A DNA stretch of 64,000 nt from Paraburkholderia lacunae (GTDB taxonomy: Bacteria; Pseudomonadota; Gammaproteobacteria; Burkholderiales; Burkholderiaceae), in contig NZ_QHKS01000030.1 in assembly GCF_003353175.1 (NCBI RefSeq), positions 18,832 to 82,831 on the forward strand, in the 5' to 3' direction. The translations under genes were made by a program, and so were the position numbers. Under the pieces are notes generated by a model. That model was not told where the DNA came from. It saw only the letters and a list, made by a program, of their open reading frames with translations, and searched no databases. Of the stretch, positions 8,828-17,404 are shown one piece after another. How positions within the stretch are numbered: the stretch's first letter is position 1; each line of letters begins with the position of its first letter.

Positions 8828-9562
8828 CTAGTACTTCCTTATAAAAAACACGTCTTGGTGGCCATCCCAAGCCCCGGGCCAATGCTCAATTATCGACAAG
8901 TTGTTTTCTTCGCAGACGCTCTTTATCCAGTCCGTCGGAATGATTGAGATACCGTAGCTGTCGCCGATGTAGTCGACTGTCTTTGTCTCCAGCGAATGAT
9001 CAGTGGGGTAGTTGACGAAACCATATTGATTTGCATCGAAGCTGCTCAGCAAATGCTGCCTTGCAGCCTCACCGACTTGATAGCAATCCGCAATGCCAAG
9101 GTGTTCCCGAGATTTTTCACCGTGTGTGGTAACGACGCCGACGGCGCCCGATTTCAGTTTCGAAAAAAAATGCACAATGACTGTCCGTGCATTGTGACTC
9201 GATAGATGCGTAACTAGCGACCCAAGGGCGGCGACATCGAAAGCTTCACTCGCGATATTGGCATACTCGTACACAGGCTCGGCGACGTAGTGTCCGACAA
9301 CTCCGAATGCCCCAATGCAAAAATCTACGGACGGAACCATTATGTCCGCCACGTGAATCTTTGTGGGGTCAAACCGGGTCGCCAAATGGCGGGTCACGCG
9401 CCCATAGCCGCAGGGCAATTCGAGAATGATCGGCGTGTGAGCACCAGCAAGCTCGGTCGCATGTGAAACAAAGTCGGCCATTTGGCTACCGACCGAATAG
9501 TAGTGCTCATGCGAGCCCTGGAACATATCGTCGTCTGGGTGGATCGGGGTCACATGCATCAT
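8828..9562 (-). CDS. Class I SAM-dependent methyltransferase
   Basis: A 244-residue protein. The SAM-binding loop is 'ILELPCGYGRVTRHL' (residues 46-60) and the acidic strand-2 end is 'IHVADIMVPS'. A motif IV-like stretch 'FDVAALGSLVTHLSS' follows. The C-terminal half ends in 'HWPGAWDGHQDVFFIRKY', a typical small-molecule or sugar methyltransferase ending in which the last strand is part of the core. No membrane segment is seen. The gene stands alone on the minus strand, with non-coding DNA on both sides, so its co-regulation is unclear. Surface polysaccharide methylation is a reasonable guess from context only. Confidence 0.75.
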   Translation of the reverse strand: MMHVTPIHPDDDMFQGSHEHYYSVGSQMADFVSHATELAGAHTPIILELPCGYGRVTRHLATRFDPTKIHVADIMVPSVDFCIGAFGVVGHYVAEPVYEYANIASEAFDVAALGSLVTHLSSHNARTVIVHFFSKLKSGAVGVVTTHGEKSREHLGIADCYQVGEAARQHLLSSFDANQYGFVNYPTDHSLETKTVDYIGDSYGISIIPTDWIKSVCEENNLSIIEHWPGAWDGHQDVFFIRKY

Positions 9563-10197
9563 GTCCCTCCTCGCTCTGATCGAGAAAATTTGACAGCTGT
9601 GCGTAAGCCACTACGTAGTCGGCGTCTTCGGCCTATGTCGCTCAACGATAGCACTCAACTGTTCTGCCCTCCAGTTCGCTTTAGTGCGTGTCGCTTCTCT
9701 CAATCCGCGGGACGCACCGGGCGTACTTTCCGTCATCGGTAATGCTGGTAGTGATTGTGTCCGTGGCACCACCTGAATTCGTAATGGAGCGCTTATACAA
9801 AACCCAATCGGTTATATCGAAGTTTCCCGCGGAACATCCACTTCATCGACGGAAAAGACTTGCGGACCACAGGAAAAAAAAGCGAAACAGCATTAATTCA
9901 TCGCGCTACCGCTTTAATACAACCACTGCCTGTCCAAGTGGGTCGCTATCGTTATCGATGCAAGTCTCAGCAGAAAATTTCGATCTGGAACCCGAGCCTG
10001 GCACACCATGCTTCGATAGCGTTTTTCTCGATAAACGTATTCAAGACCGGCAATGTTTTGGCCCTTTACTCGTCAACCGTCCTCTGGAACATTTTCCAGA
10101 CATCATGTATGGAGCCGCACCTCAAGGTACGCGGATTAAGCTTGAGGTGGATTACGCCGCGACTCCGCCGCCGGCAATCAGTACAACATCATGCACA
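9563..10197. other. Intergenic region, no supported gene
   Basis: About 635 bases on neither side of which a convincing reading frame continues. A plus-strand frame across 9688-10284 runs into the 3' end of the large membrane-protein gene, lacks recognisable motifs and has unremarkable composition, so I treat it as chance. The stretch may be decayed coding DNA. Confidence 0.4.
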
Positions 10198-13100
10198 CTA
10201 GCGAAACACGTTCCGTTGATAAAGCTCGAGTTGCCCGATACCGATTGCCCCGCATGCAGCAGTATTGTCGAGATCAATACTTAGAGTTTTGATCTCACCC
10301 GAGTTCAACCAACCAGAATATGTATCAACCGGTACAATCAGAACATCGCCATCCGCGTCGAAGCTCACCCTATTCGCACCGCTGGATTCGGCGTCAACAT
10401 CACCTTGCCAAGATACGCTCAATCTCGGCTTGGCGCTCTCATTGGAGCAAGCAAACCTGAACCGGATCAAGCCTGCACGTCGACCCGAAACGTTCAGCCT
10501 TGAAACGTCATAACGCACCTGAGGATTTGCACCGGTGACTCTATACGTACCATTCTCATAAACCAGGTCTCGTAAGATTGGTTGGAGCGACATGAGCGAC
10601 TCGACCTGCGTCATTCTCTTTGACAGAGCACGATCGGAGTGACCCCATGCTACCGGCACCTCTCCCAAGTCGCGGGAAGGTGAAAACGCGATATCGAACA
10701 ACTCGGCGTTGAATTCCGTGAGTAGTTTCGGCGGGACGTCAACTACAATACGATTGGGGTGACCAACCTGCAGCGGTTCCAGGCTGCCTCCATCCAGCCA
10801 AATCACACGCTGCTCCGGGGAGCGTTTAATGATTTTTCGCGCCTCGCCATTACTTAAATGCACCGAGGTGCCTACGGTGAACTGGGACATCGGCGTTCCG
10901 GAATCGAACATCATTGCGACCTCGCTTCGATTGACTCCTTTGTTCCAAGTGTCATCTGTACGATTGCCGATCGTGATCGAAACACTTCGCCCCTGATCAG
11001 CAGCGATTGCCACCCGCTTGCTGTATCCAAGGATGAAACCGTCTTCCCAGGAGGGAACGTAGTGATCGATCACAAATCGATACAGAACAGGATCTCTCAG
11101 CGCGAGACCTCCACCGTCATAGTTCATGTTGCCCGCATCGAGAAGCGCTATACGCGGCAGCTTGCGCAGTAATTTCTCAGCAGCGCGTTGTTGCTGTTGC
11201 ACAGGCGCCATGTTGTATGGCGCCGTCACCGCCATTTCCGGAAGCCGCCCCATATAAAACATTTGGGCGTTGTGCGACGTTAAATCCAAGTAACTCTCAT
11301 CGGGAGAAAGCTTACCGCTAAGCAGTGTGTTTAATTTCGTCAGCCTATCCCATTGGTCCTGTTCGACCAAAGCTCGACCGACATTTGGCATGCCCGTTGC
11401 GGCGCCATCTTTCACCGAACCGATTGCGATTGAAGGCACTGTGGCGACAATAGCCGATCCGAACGACACTACAGTGTAGCCAAGCGTCGAACTCATTCCA
11501 GCCGCCACCAGAATCAACAGACTCCTGTCGAGTCGATTCGTCATATGCCAGGCGATGATCGGAATCAGCACTGACCAGCCAAAAATTGCAGCAAAACCTC
11601 CGCGCGACATGTTGCCCGGATCAATTCGTCCCATCGTGTATGGCGTCAACAGCAACGAGAAAACCAGGACAACTACTCCCGGCAGACAACTGAGCAACCA
11701 ACTACCCTGTCTCCTCCATTTTTCGTAGATCATCATCAGACAAAACAGAGGCGTGGCGATCCAGGACATTCGGATCGCTTCAAACAGGAAACCCGACTTC
11801 TGTCCGCTGTCCCGCCAGCTCGTCTCCCACGGAATTCCGTAGGCAACCTGATTGATTGGAGCGTTTTCCATAACATACCGGATCATGCCAACCAGCATCG
11901 AAACGAATGGCGTGAACAGAGCAAGCGCAAGTAGCAACGCAATCGCTACGAAGAGTACCCTGTGATTTTCCTGCTTACGGTTGCGCCAGACGTTCCATAT
12001 CGCGGGCAAGGCCATCAGCCCAGATGCGGAAACGAGGATAATGCCGAACGGTGGTACGCCTAGCACCACGATGGGTGCTGTCACGATCCAAACAGCTAGC
12101 CATCGCACGGGCTTCGCTCGCAGTTTCCCAGAAAACCATAGACAGAGAAAGGGCGTGAAAAACAGGAACGCAAGTCGTCCGCCGATAAAAAATGTCGATA
12201 CCAATGCCAAACCTACACTACCAGAGAACTCGAATATTGCAAGGAACGCGGCAAGGGATAGCAACGTCGAGGTAAGGCGTGTCGCGTCGGCAATGCTCGC
12301 TGCAGTCGCATCGTAAAACACGGTTGCAACAAGTCCTGGAAGATCATCCTCAATAAAACCGTGTGGAGAAATATAGTCGACGTAAGGGATAGCCCCTTTC
12401 AAGTACGACCACCAACCGAGAAGATTCTGTCCAAACTCATAGTCGTTCGTCGAAAGCGCCGGCGCACTTGTACTACCGAATTTAAACGCCATCAGCAGCC
12501 CAAACAAGGCGAACGGCGAAAAAAGTAGCTTGCAGTTGCCGTCGTCGTTCGTACCATACCGAAGGTAGCGTCGCACCACATCGATGACGCCAACAGCAAC
12601 GAGCGCGACGACAAGGGCCTTCAGCCCAAACGTAGTGGCATATTTTGTGATCGATCCATCGGCAAGTACCAGTCGAGCCGGATACAGCGCTAGAAAAAAC
12701 AACGGCAGGCCAAGTTGCCCAAAAACCATGAACTTGGGAAGAATGCGAGAAATGGATCTCGAAGCAACGGCAGTAAGAACCAACACCACGAGGAACAAAA
12801 TGCCCATGAGGACATAGGTAAATCGGGCATAGTGGAGCACGTTCACCGCTCCGACCATGCTCAAAGGTGCTCGCCCCCTGACCAGAGCAATCTCAAGCGG
12901 AATGAGCGCAATCAGAAACGACGCGAACAGGCCCGCGCTTACAATAAACGCGTCGATACGGTCTGCCGACCGAGTTGTCCGTATCGACGATATCGTGAGT
13001 ACGGCCAGTGCTCCCGACGAAATGACAAAGATCTCCGTGTCGACAGTCGTACCGGTGAGCAACCCCGCGATGGTGACTACCGGCGGTATTGACCACCACA

Positions 13101-13386
13101 GCAATTGCTCCGAAAAATCGTCTGCGTGCTGTGCATCACGCTCTTTCAGCCTACAGAGATGCCTTGACAGAACAACGAATGAAAAAAACAACACACCGAC
13201 CACCACCGGAGGTGCAATCAGGTCCTGCAGTTTTGTACCCGCCTGCCATGCTATTTGCCCAACGATGAATTCAGTGTATGTTGGCGCAACCTTCAGAAGT
13301 AGTGCGATTGATAGCGCGGCGGCGGCCAACGAGCATGATGCGGCAGCGACGCTTATTTTTTGTTTGTTTGAAAGTTCGTTACGCAT
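10198..13386 (-). CDS. Large polytopic membrane protein, probable GT-C glycosyltransferase
   Basis: A 1,062-residue protein with about 14 or more hydrophobic segments in residues 1-640, followed by a hydrophilic C-terminal domain (about 650-1062) predicted to be periplasmic and rich in beta-strand-like sequence. Near residues 313-345 a loop reads 'DYEFGQNLL' and then 'GAIPYVDYISPHGF'. This resembles the acidic, PYxD-containing loop of GT-C enzymes that use polyprenyl-phosphate sugars. It is the last gene of a seven-gene minus-strand operon containing two family-2 transferases and an SMR-type transporter. Inferred role: transfer of a lipid-carried sugar onto a glycan at the outer face of the inner membrane. 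No close family is recognised. Confidence 0.62.
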   Translation of the reverse strand: MRNELSNKQKISVAAASCSLAAAALSIALLLKVAPTYTEFIVGQIAWQAGTKLQDLIAPPVVVGVLFFSFVVLSRHLCRLKERDAQHADDFSEQLLWWSIPPVVTIAGLLTGTTVDTEIFVISSGALAVLTISSIRTTRSADRIDAFIVSAGLFASFLIALIPLEIALVRGRAPLSMVGAVNVLHYARFTYVLMGILFLVVLVLTAVASRSISRILPKFMVFGQLGLPLFFLALYPARLVLADGSITKYATTFGLKALVVALVAVGVIDVVRRYLRYGTNDDGNCKLLFSPFALFGLLMAFKFGSTSAPALSTNDYEFGQNLLGWWSYLKGAIPYVDYISPHGFIEDDLPGLVATVFYDATAASIADATRLTSTLLSLAAFLAIFEFSGSVGLALVSTFFIGGRLAFLFFTPFLCLWFSGKLRAKPVRWLAVWIVTAPIVVLGVPPFGIILVSASGLMALPAIWNVWRNRKQENHRVLFVAIALLLALALFTPFVSMLVGMIRYVMENAPINQVAYGIPWETSWRDSGQKSGFLFEAIRMSWIATPLFCLMMIYEKWRRQGSWLLSCLPGVVVLVFSLLLTPYTMGRIDPGNMSRGGFAAIFGWSVLIPIIAWHMTNRLDRSLLILVAAGMSSTLGYTVVSFGSAIVATVPSIAIGSVKDGAATGMPNVGRALVEQDQWDRLTKLNTLLSGKLSPDESYLDLTSHNAQMFYMGRLPEMAVTAPYNMAPVQQQQRAAEKLLRKLPRIALLDAGNMNYDGGGLALRDPVLYRFVIDHYVPSWEDGFILGYSKRVAIAADQGRSVSITIGNRTDDTWNKGVNRSEVAMMFDSGTPMSQFTVGTSVHLSNGEARKIIKRSPEQRVIWLDGGSLEPLQVGHPNRIVVDVPPKLLTEFNAELFDIAFSPSRDLGEVPVAWGHSDRALSKRMTQVESLMSLQPILRDLVYENGTYRVTGANPQVRYDVSRLNVSGRRAGLIRFRFACSNESAKPRLSVSWQGDVDAESSGANRVSFDADGDVLIVPVDTYSGWLNSGEIKTLSIDLDNTAACGAIGIGQLELYQRNVFR

Positions 13387-13439
13387 TGAGCTTCTGGTTC
13401 GTTACCGATTGACTATTGCGCGCGCCGATCATCCGAGGT

Positions 13440-14249
13440 TCACAACGGGTTATAAGCGCCGAAACACGCCTTGAACAGCACCTGCAACACCGAGAGATTG
13501 CCTCTCACGCTGCTGATCTTCGTGGGCACCTCGCCCTTGGGATAGCGTCGTGCGGTGGCGAGTTCGAGACATCGATAACCTAGCTTCGGCACGCGATATG
13601 AGAGATATGCGAGTAGCTCGTACGTATTGAATACGTCCCTGAACGGCGCAACTCGAGGGTCGAGCAGCATCTTGCGGCTATATGCCCGGAAGCCTTGCGT
13701 CGTATCTGTCCAGTGAAAACCGGAAAAGAAACTGAGCATCGGCGCATGAATCAGCCGAATCGCCATGTCCCGCGACTTGGGCGTATTCTCCGCGACACCG
13801 CCGGTCAGATACCGGGACGCCTGAACAAAGTCCACGCCGTCCTTTAGCGCGTCGATGAAGCGCGGGATTGCGTCGGGATCGTCCTTGTCGTTGCCGTCGA
13901 TGGTGACGATTCCCTCGTATCCCTGGTCCAGCGCGAAAGCATAAGCGCAACGCAACTGGGCGCTCAACTTGCCTGGCCCCGTCTTGAGCAACAGCGTATG
14001 TACGTCCTTGCTCTTCAGGAACTCAAGATCGAGAGAGCCATCCGTACTGCCGCCATCGATGATGATCACATCGGCGATCTTGGGAATGCCCAGCGCCGCG
14101 ATCCGATCGAGCAGATTACGTATGCGAGCGCCTTCGTTGATCACCGGAATCACCACACACCACGGATTGCGGGGCTCCGAAGTGAGTTGAATCTTGAATG
14201 TGGGGACCTGCCAACCGGCACGGGCTTCTTGGGACATATCGAATTTCAT
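13440..14249 (-). CDS. Glycosyltransferase family 2 (DPM1/ArnC-like)
   Basis: A 269-residue GT-A transferase. The start of the fold is 'WCVVIPVINEGARI' (29-42), with 'VIIIDGGSTDGS' for nucleotide binding and 'GIVTIDGNDKDDP' as the DxD-like metal site. 'TTQGFRAYSRKML' marks the acceptor region found in dolichol/undecaprenyl-phosphate mannosyltransferases. Unlike ArnC and GtrB it lacks C-terminal membrane helices, so it is the short DPM1 type. It would load a sugar onto undecaprenyl phosphate or add it to a glycan in the cytoplasm. It lies 21 bases downstream of the SMR transporter gene and 53 bases upstream of the GT-C-like gene. Confidence 0.8.
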   Translation of the reverse strand: MKFDMSQEARAGWQVPTFKIQLTSEPRNPWCVVIPVINEGARIRNLLDRIAALGIPKIADVIIIDGGSTDGSLDLEFLKSKDVHTLLLKTGPGKLSAQLRCAYAFALDQGYEGIVTIDGNDKDDPDAIPRFIDALKDGVDFVQASRYLTGGVAENTPKSRDMAIRLIHAPMLSFFSGFHWTDTTQGFRAYSRKMLLDPRVAPFRDVFNTYELLAYLSYRVPKLGYRCLELATARRYPKGEVPTKISSVRGNLSVLQVLFKACFGAYNPL

Positions 14250-14270
14250 TGAAGTCTGTGATCCTTTATC

Positions 14271-14627
14271 TCACCCTACGCGGGCAGTAATGAGCGCGAC
14301 GCCCGCAATGATGAACAGAATTCCCGCGCCGACGGTCCACGGAAACGGCTCACGAAATATCACCACCGACAACAGCGCTACGCTGGCAATCGCGCCGGCC
14401 GTCAACACAGGCTGGGCAACATTCAAGGGAAGCCGGCTGAGCGCCGCAGCATAAAGCAAAAAGGCCGCGCCATAGAGTGCAAGGCCCAGCCAGAACGGTC
14501 CATTTTTCAGGGCGCCGACCGGATCGCTAAGACTCGGAAACTGCCGCGGCGGCATCATGGCGATTTTGACCAATACGCTTGCGGAAGCATTGGATGCAAT
14601 ACCCAAAATCAGAATCAACCATTTCAT
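14271..14627 (-). CDS. SMR/EamA-type four-helix membrane protein, putative lipid-sugar flippase subunit
   Basis: A 118-residue protein with four hydrophobic helices (about 2-20, 44-64, 70-90 and 95-115). It resembles small multidrug resistance/EamA half-units such as ArnE and ArnF, which move undecaprenyl-phosphate aminoarabinose across the inner membrane. Features include an N-terminal 'KWLILILGIASNASA' and a 'SRLPLNVAQPVLTAGAI' loop-helix that fits the ArnE/F style. The start overlaps the stop of the upstream isomerase gene (ATGA). Because it sits between genes for sugar synthesis and a polyprenyl-type transferase, flipping of a lipid-linked sugar is more likely than drug efflux. Confidence 0.75.
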   Translation of the reverse strand: MKWLILILGIASNASASVLVKIAMMPPRQFPSLSDPVGALKNGPFWLGLALYGAAFLLYAAALSRLPLNVAQPVLTAGAIASVALLSVVIFREPFPWTVGAGILFIIAGVALITARVG

Positions 14628-15457
14628 TCGGATGCTCCGCCGCCGGTGCGGTAATATCGAATGGCCTGCCCCACGGCACGGCGGATTGCGTCCGCTGCTG
14701 AGCCGTTCTTCGGCGCCAGCATTTCGATCGACACCACTTGTTCGGGCATCAACTCACTCAGCACCTCGGCCACGGCCGAGTGATTCGTACCGCCTTCGCC
14801 GAGCGTGACAAGATTGGGTTCACTGGCATGCACATGTCCAATCCAGGGTGCATTCTCAGCAATGACGTCCCGAGCGTCCTCACCATTGATCGTGACGGCG
14901 CCCGTGTCCAATTGCATGCGAATAGCCGGATGCGAAACCGCCGACACGACAGTCGCGGTGTCGCGGCTGTTAGTCATGAAGTTGGCCCCGTAACAGGGCG
15001 GATTGGGTTCGAGACAAACTACTACGCCATGCTCAGCGGCAATGTCGCCCAAACGACGGAAGAAAGTCACTGCGATATCGTGCGCAGCTTCGTCGGTCAA
15101 GCCGGATCGATCGCGATTCCTGGGAGAGCCGAACACCAACTTTGTCGCACCCAGTCCTGATCCGATCCGGCAAACCGCGCGCAGATGATCCAGCATGGCT
15201 TCCTGCGACTCGGCAGCGCCGAACAGATTGAGTCCTGTCGTGCCGAACAGCAACGATTGCATACCCGTGATCTCGATCCCCTGATTCTCCCACCACGCAC
15301 GAACACGGGCGATATCAGCCGCCTCGGCTGCTTTGGGATCAGGAAAATATTTACCGGGCGCGACATCGATCGCGTCGACGTCGTGAAGCCGCAAGAGTTC
15401 GGCGACCAGTTGATCGTCTGCAACTTCCCACGCTATGTTGGAAATGGCGATTCTCAT
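14624..15457 (-). CDS. Sugar phosphate isomerase/epimerase, TIM-barrel (AP endonuclease 2 family)
   Basis: A 277-residue protein of the xylose isomerase-like TIM-barrel superfamily. Metal-binding elements visible are 'VVCLEPNPPCYG' (Glu after strand 5), 'IRMQLDTGAVTINGED' (Asp), 'IGHVHASEPN' (His) and 'QVVSIEMLAP' (Glu near the C-terminus). This set of Glu/Asp/His ligands is typical of active isomerases or epimerases acting on sugars. It overlaps both neighbouring genes by four bases, so translation is coupled. In context it should make a rare sugar or carry out an isomerisation for the downstream transferases; the substrate is unknown. Confidence 0.75.
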   Translation of the reverse strand: MRIAISNIAWEVADDQLVAELLRLHDVDAIDVAPGKYFPDPKAAEAADIARVRAWWENQGIEITGMQSLLFGTTGLNLFGAAESQEAMLDHLRAVCRIGSGLGATKLVFGSPRNRDRSGLTDEAAHDIAVTFFRRLGDIAAEHGVVVCLEPNPPCYGANFMTNSRDTATVVSAVSHPAIRMQLDTGAVTINGEDARDVIAENAPWIGHVHASEPNLVTLGEGGTNHSAVAEVLSELMPEQVVSIEMLAPKNGSAADAIRRAVGQAIRYYRTGGGASE

Positions 15458-16248
15458 ACTTGCCCCTTCGACTCGCTCTTGACCTTCAATGGTTCCGACT
15501 GGGCGTAGGACCGGATGGCCTGAATAGTCTCGCGTTTGCTGTACTGATACAAACCCGTTGCGCCGAATAGCCCGGCATGAATGGTCCGAAAATCGTAGGT
15601 AGCGGGTTGCGCAACCGTTGCCTGATTAAACGGCTTGCCAAAGCCGTATTCCGCGACCTCGGCAACGCTTATGGGTTCTGAAGTCAGATGAACAAGCTTG
15701 AGACCGGCGGCCAGTGCGGTCTGAATGTCATGCCAGAGATTGACCATCGGATAGAACTGAAACGACCCACGGCTATCGACCGAGTGAAGATTGTTGTCAT
15801 TCAGGAAGTCGAAAATGACATTCTTCCGCAGCCCTGGCCCGACGAGCCCGGGGAGACGGACGATCAGATGCCTGGGAAAGTGCGTCTCGACAAACTTTTC
15901 CAACAACCGCCGATGCAACCCATACGGGTGCAATCCCTCTTCGTCCACCGGCGTGCTCTCATTGACGCCGATAGGACGCCGAAAGACGTCGACCGTGCTG
16001 ACCAGTACAAACGTGTCGCACTGCACGGTCGCCAGGTGTCCAATCAGGCCTTCGATCTTTTCGCGATCCTCCTCAGGTTCCGCGTTGGCGATCCATTTCT
16101 GCGCCGGCGCGCCCGCGCCAACTACGAGATCAAAGGACGAACCGCGAATCTCGCCGATATTCGTCGCGCGGAATTTCGCATTGAACTGCTTTTGCTTCAA
16201 CAGGGTTGTTCCCACAAACCCTGTGTATCCAATCAGTGCATCATTCAT
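15454..16248 (-). CDS. NAD(P)-dependent epimerase/dehydratase-like protein
   Basis: A 264-residue extended-SDR-like protein. The dinucleotide-binding motif is atypical, 'IGYTGFVGTTL' (6-16) instead of GxxGxxG with a full SDR context. 'FVLVSTVDVF' and then 'YGLHRRLLEKFV' (YxxxR rather than the standard YxxxK) occupy the catalytic region. 'HLIVRLPGLVGP' is typical of sugar-nucleotide SDRs. The changed Lys suggests a modified or even non-catalytic role, although Arg could substitute. It overlaps both neighbours by four bases. Likely part of sugar modification for the operon; the substrate cannot be assigned. Confidence 0.75.
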   Translation of the reverse strand: MNDALIGYTGFVGTTLLKQKQFNAKFRATNIGEIRGSSFDLVVGAGAPAQKWIANAEPEEDREKIEGLIGHLATVQCDTFVLVSTVDVFRRPIGVNESTPVDEEGLHPYGLHRRLLEKFVETHFPRHLIVRLPGLVGPGLRKNVIFDFLNDNNLHSVDSRGSFQFYPMVNLWHDIQTALAAGLKLVHLTSEPISVAEVAEYGFGKPFNQATVAQPATYDFRTIHAGLFGATGLYQYSKRETIQAIRSYAQSEPLKVKSESKGQV

Positions 16249-17384
16249 TTGCCAGTTCCCAATACCGTATGTGTTTGCGAAGAAGAAACGAAGGTCTCCG
16301 CGTCAAGCTTCTCAAGCACATCGTAGATGTTGTCGATTTTGCCACCCAGAATCGAGTAGAGACCGTGCGAAGCGGGGTGCTGCTCGAACAATATCGGACG
16401 ACCGTCATCGCCCTCGTTTTTTACAAGAACCGTTTTGACCTCGAAGAGCGACTCCACGTAACGCGCATCATAAACTGCGGGGAAATACCGCCCCACGTCT
16501 CTCAGCATACGGTCCACACGTGTCGCGCGATCATAACGGTTCAGCCTTTCGTAGGGATCCGCGCCTGGCTCATCCATCCAGCTCGAATGCGGTGTATAGC
16601 GAACGTGTGACAGCGTGTGAAGGCCCCGGGCCGGAAACGGCATCATCGAGAAGAACGGGCCATCCATGACGGTCACGCCAAACTCACGCAACTCCGGCAC
16701 GGTCTCCACGAGGGCCATCTCCGTGATTTCGTGCTTGAGCCTTGTCCGTGTTCCGCGAAAGTCGCCGGCGAATTGATTCAGGCCGCTATAGGTACAGTTA
16801 AAAACATACCGCGCATCCAACACCGGATTATTGACGTCGTCACACTCGAGCTCAAAGCCATCTCCTTGCCGACGGATGCTCTCGACCCGGGTGTTCAGCC
16901 GTACGTCCACGTCGAGCTCGGTCAGCTCGCGCTTCGCCCAATCCGCCAACTTCGTGGAATCGAACGCGTACTCCTCCACGAGGAATACCTCTTCGATCAG
17001 GCGCGGTTCGAACAGATCGCGTAGCTGTTGAGGCGCGGGTTCAAGTGTCGCCCCGATCTCGCGGCAAAACCGCTCGAACTGCCTTGCAGTCACTTTGGAA
17101 TTGCGTCGGGCTATTGCATAGACCTTGGTGAAATCACGCTTGACCGCATCCGGAAAATCTCTGACGAAACGCGGCAGGTTGACCCTGCTACGGAATGCTG
17201 TTGTGAAGCTGCGCGGGTAGTGATAGCCGTTGTGGACACGCGCCTGGTTGTTGTAGGACGCCCGCACCAGCAGTCCCGGCTCGCGCTCCACCAGCGTGAC
17301 CGTTTTCAATCCTCGATGTCTCTTGAGGTAAATGGCAATCGCCGTTCCGTAGAAGCCACCACCAATTACTACTGCATCTTGCAT
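16245..17384 (-). CDS. FAD-dependent oxidoreductase (DAO family)
   Basis: A 379-residue flavoprotein. The ADP-binding fold starts at 'AVVIGGGFYGTAIAIYL' (4-20), with 'VTLVEREPGLL' for ribose binding and 'NQARVHNGYHYPRS', an insert commonly seen in D-amino-acid oxidase-like enzymes. 'ARYVFNCTYSGLN' near residue 190 is the FAD-binding second motif region. The family oxidises amino or hydroxyl groups. In this operon it may oxidise a sugar or sugar acid. The gene overlaps the downstream epimerase gene by four bases and follows the upstream glycosyltransferase by about 20 bases. Confidence 0.8.
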   Translation of the reverse strand: MQDAVVIGGGFYGTAIAIYLKRHRGLKTVTLVEREPGLLVRASYNNQARVHNGYHYPRSFTTAFRSRVNLPRFVRDFPDAVKRDFTKVYAIARRNSKVTARQFERFCREIGATLEPAPQQLRDLFEPRLIEEVFLVEEYAFDSTKLADWAKRELTELDVDVRLNTRVESIRRQGDGFELECDDVNNPVLDARYVFNCTYSGLNQFAGDFRGTRTRLKHEITEMALVETVPELREFGVTVMDGPFFSMMPFPARGLHTLSHVRYTPHSSWMDEPGADPYERLNRYDRATRVDRMLRDVGRYFPAVYDARYVESLFEVKTVLVKNEGDDGRPILFEQHPASHGLYSILGGKIDNIYDVLEKLDAETFVSSSQTHTVLGTGK

Positions 17385-17404
17385 GAGTTGATCCTCCCGT
17401 TCAC

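Noticed and set aside
9688..10284. 198-codon plus-strand frame in the 9.6-10.2 kb gap
   Set aside because: It runs into the 3' end of the large membrane protein gene, and no motif, start context or family was seen.
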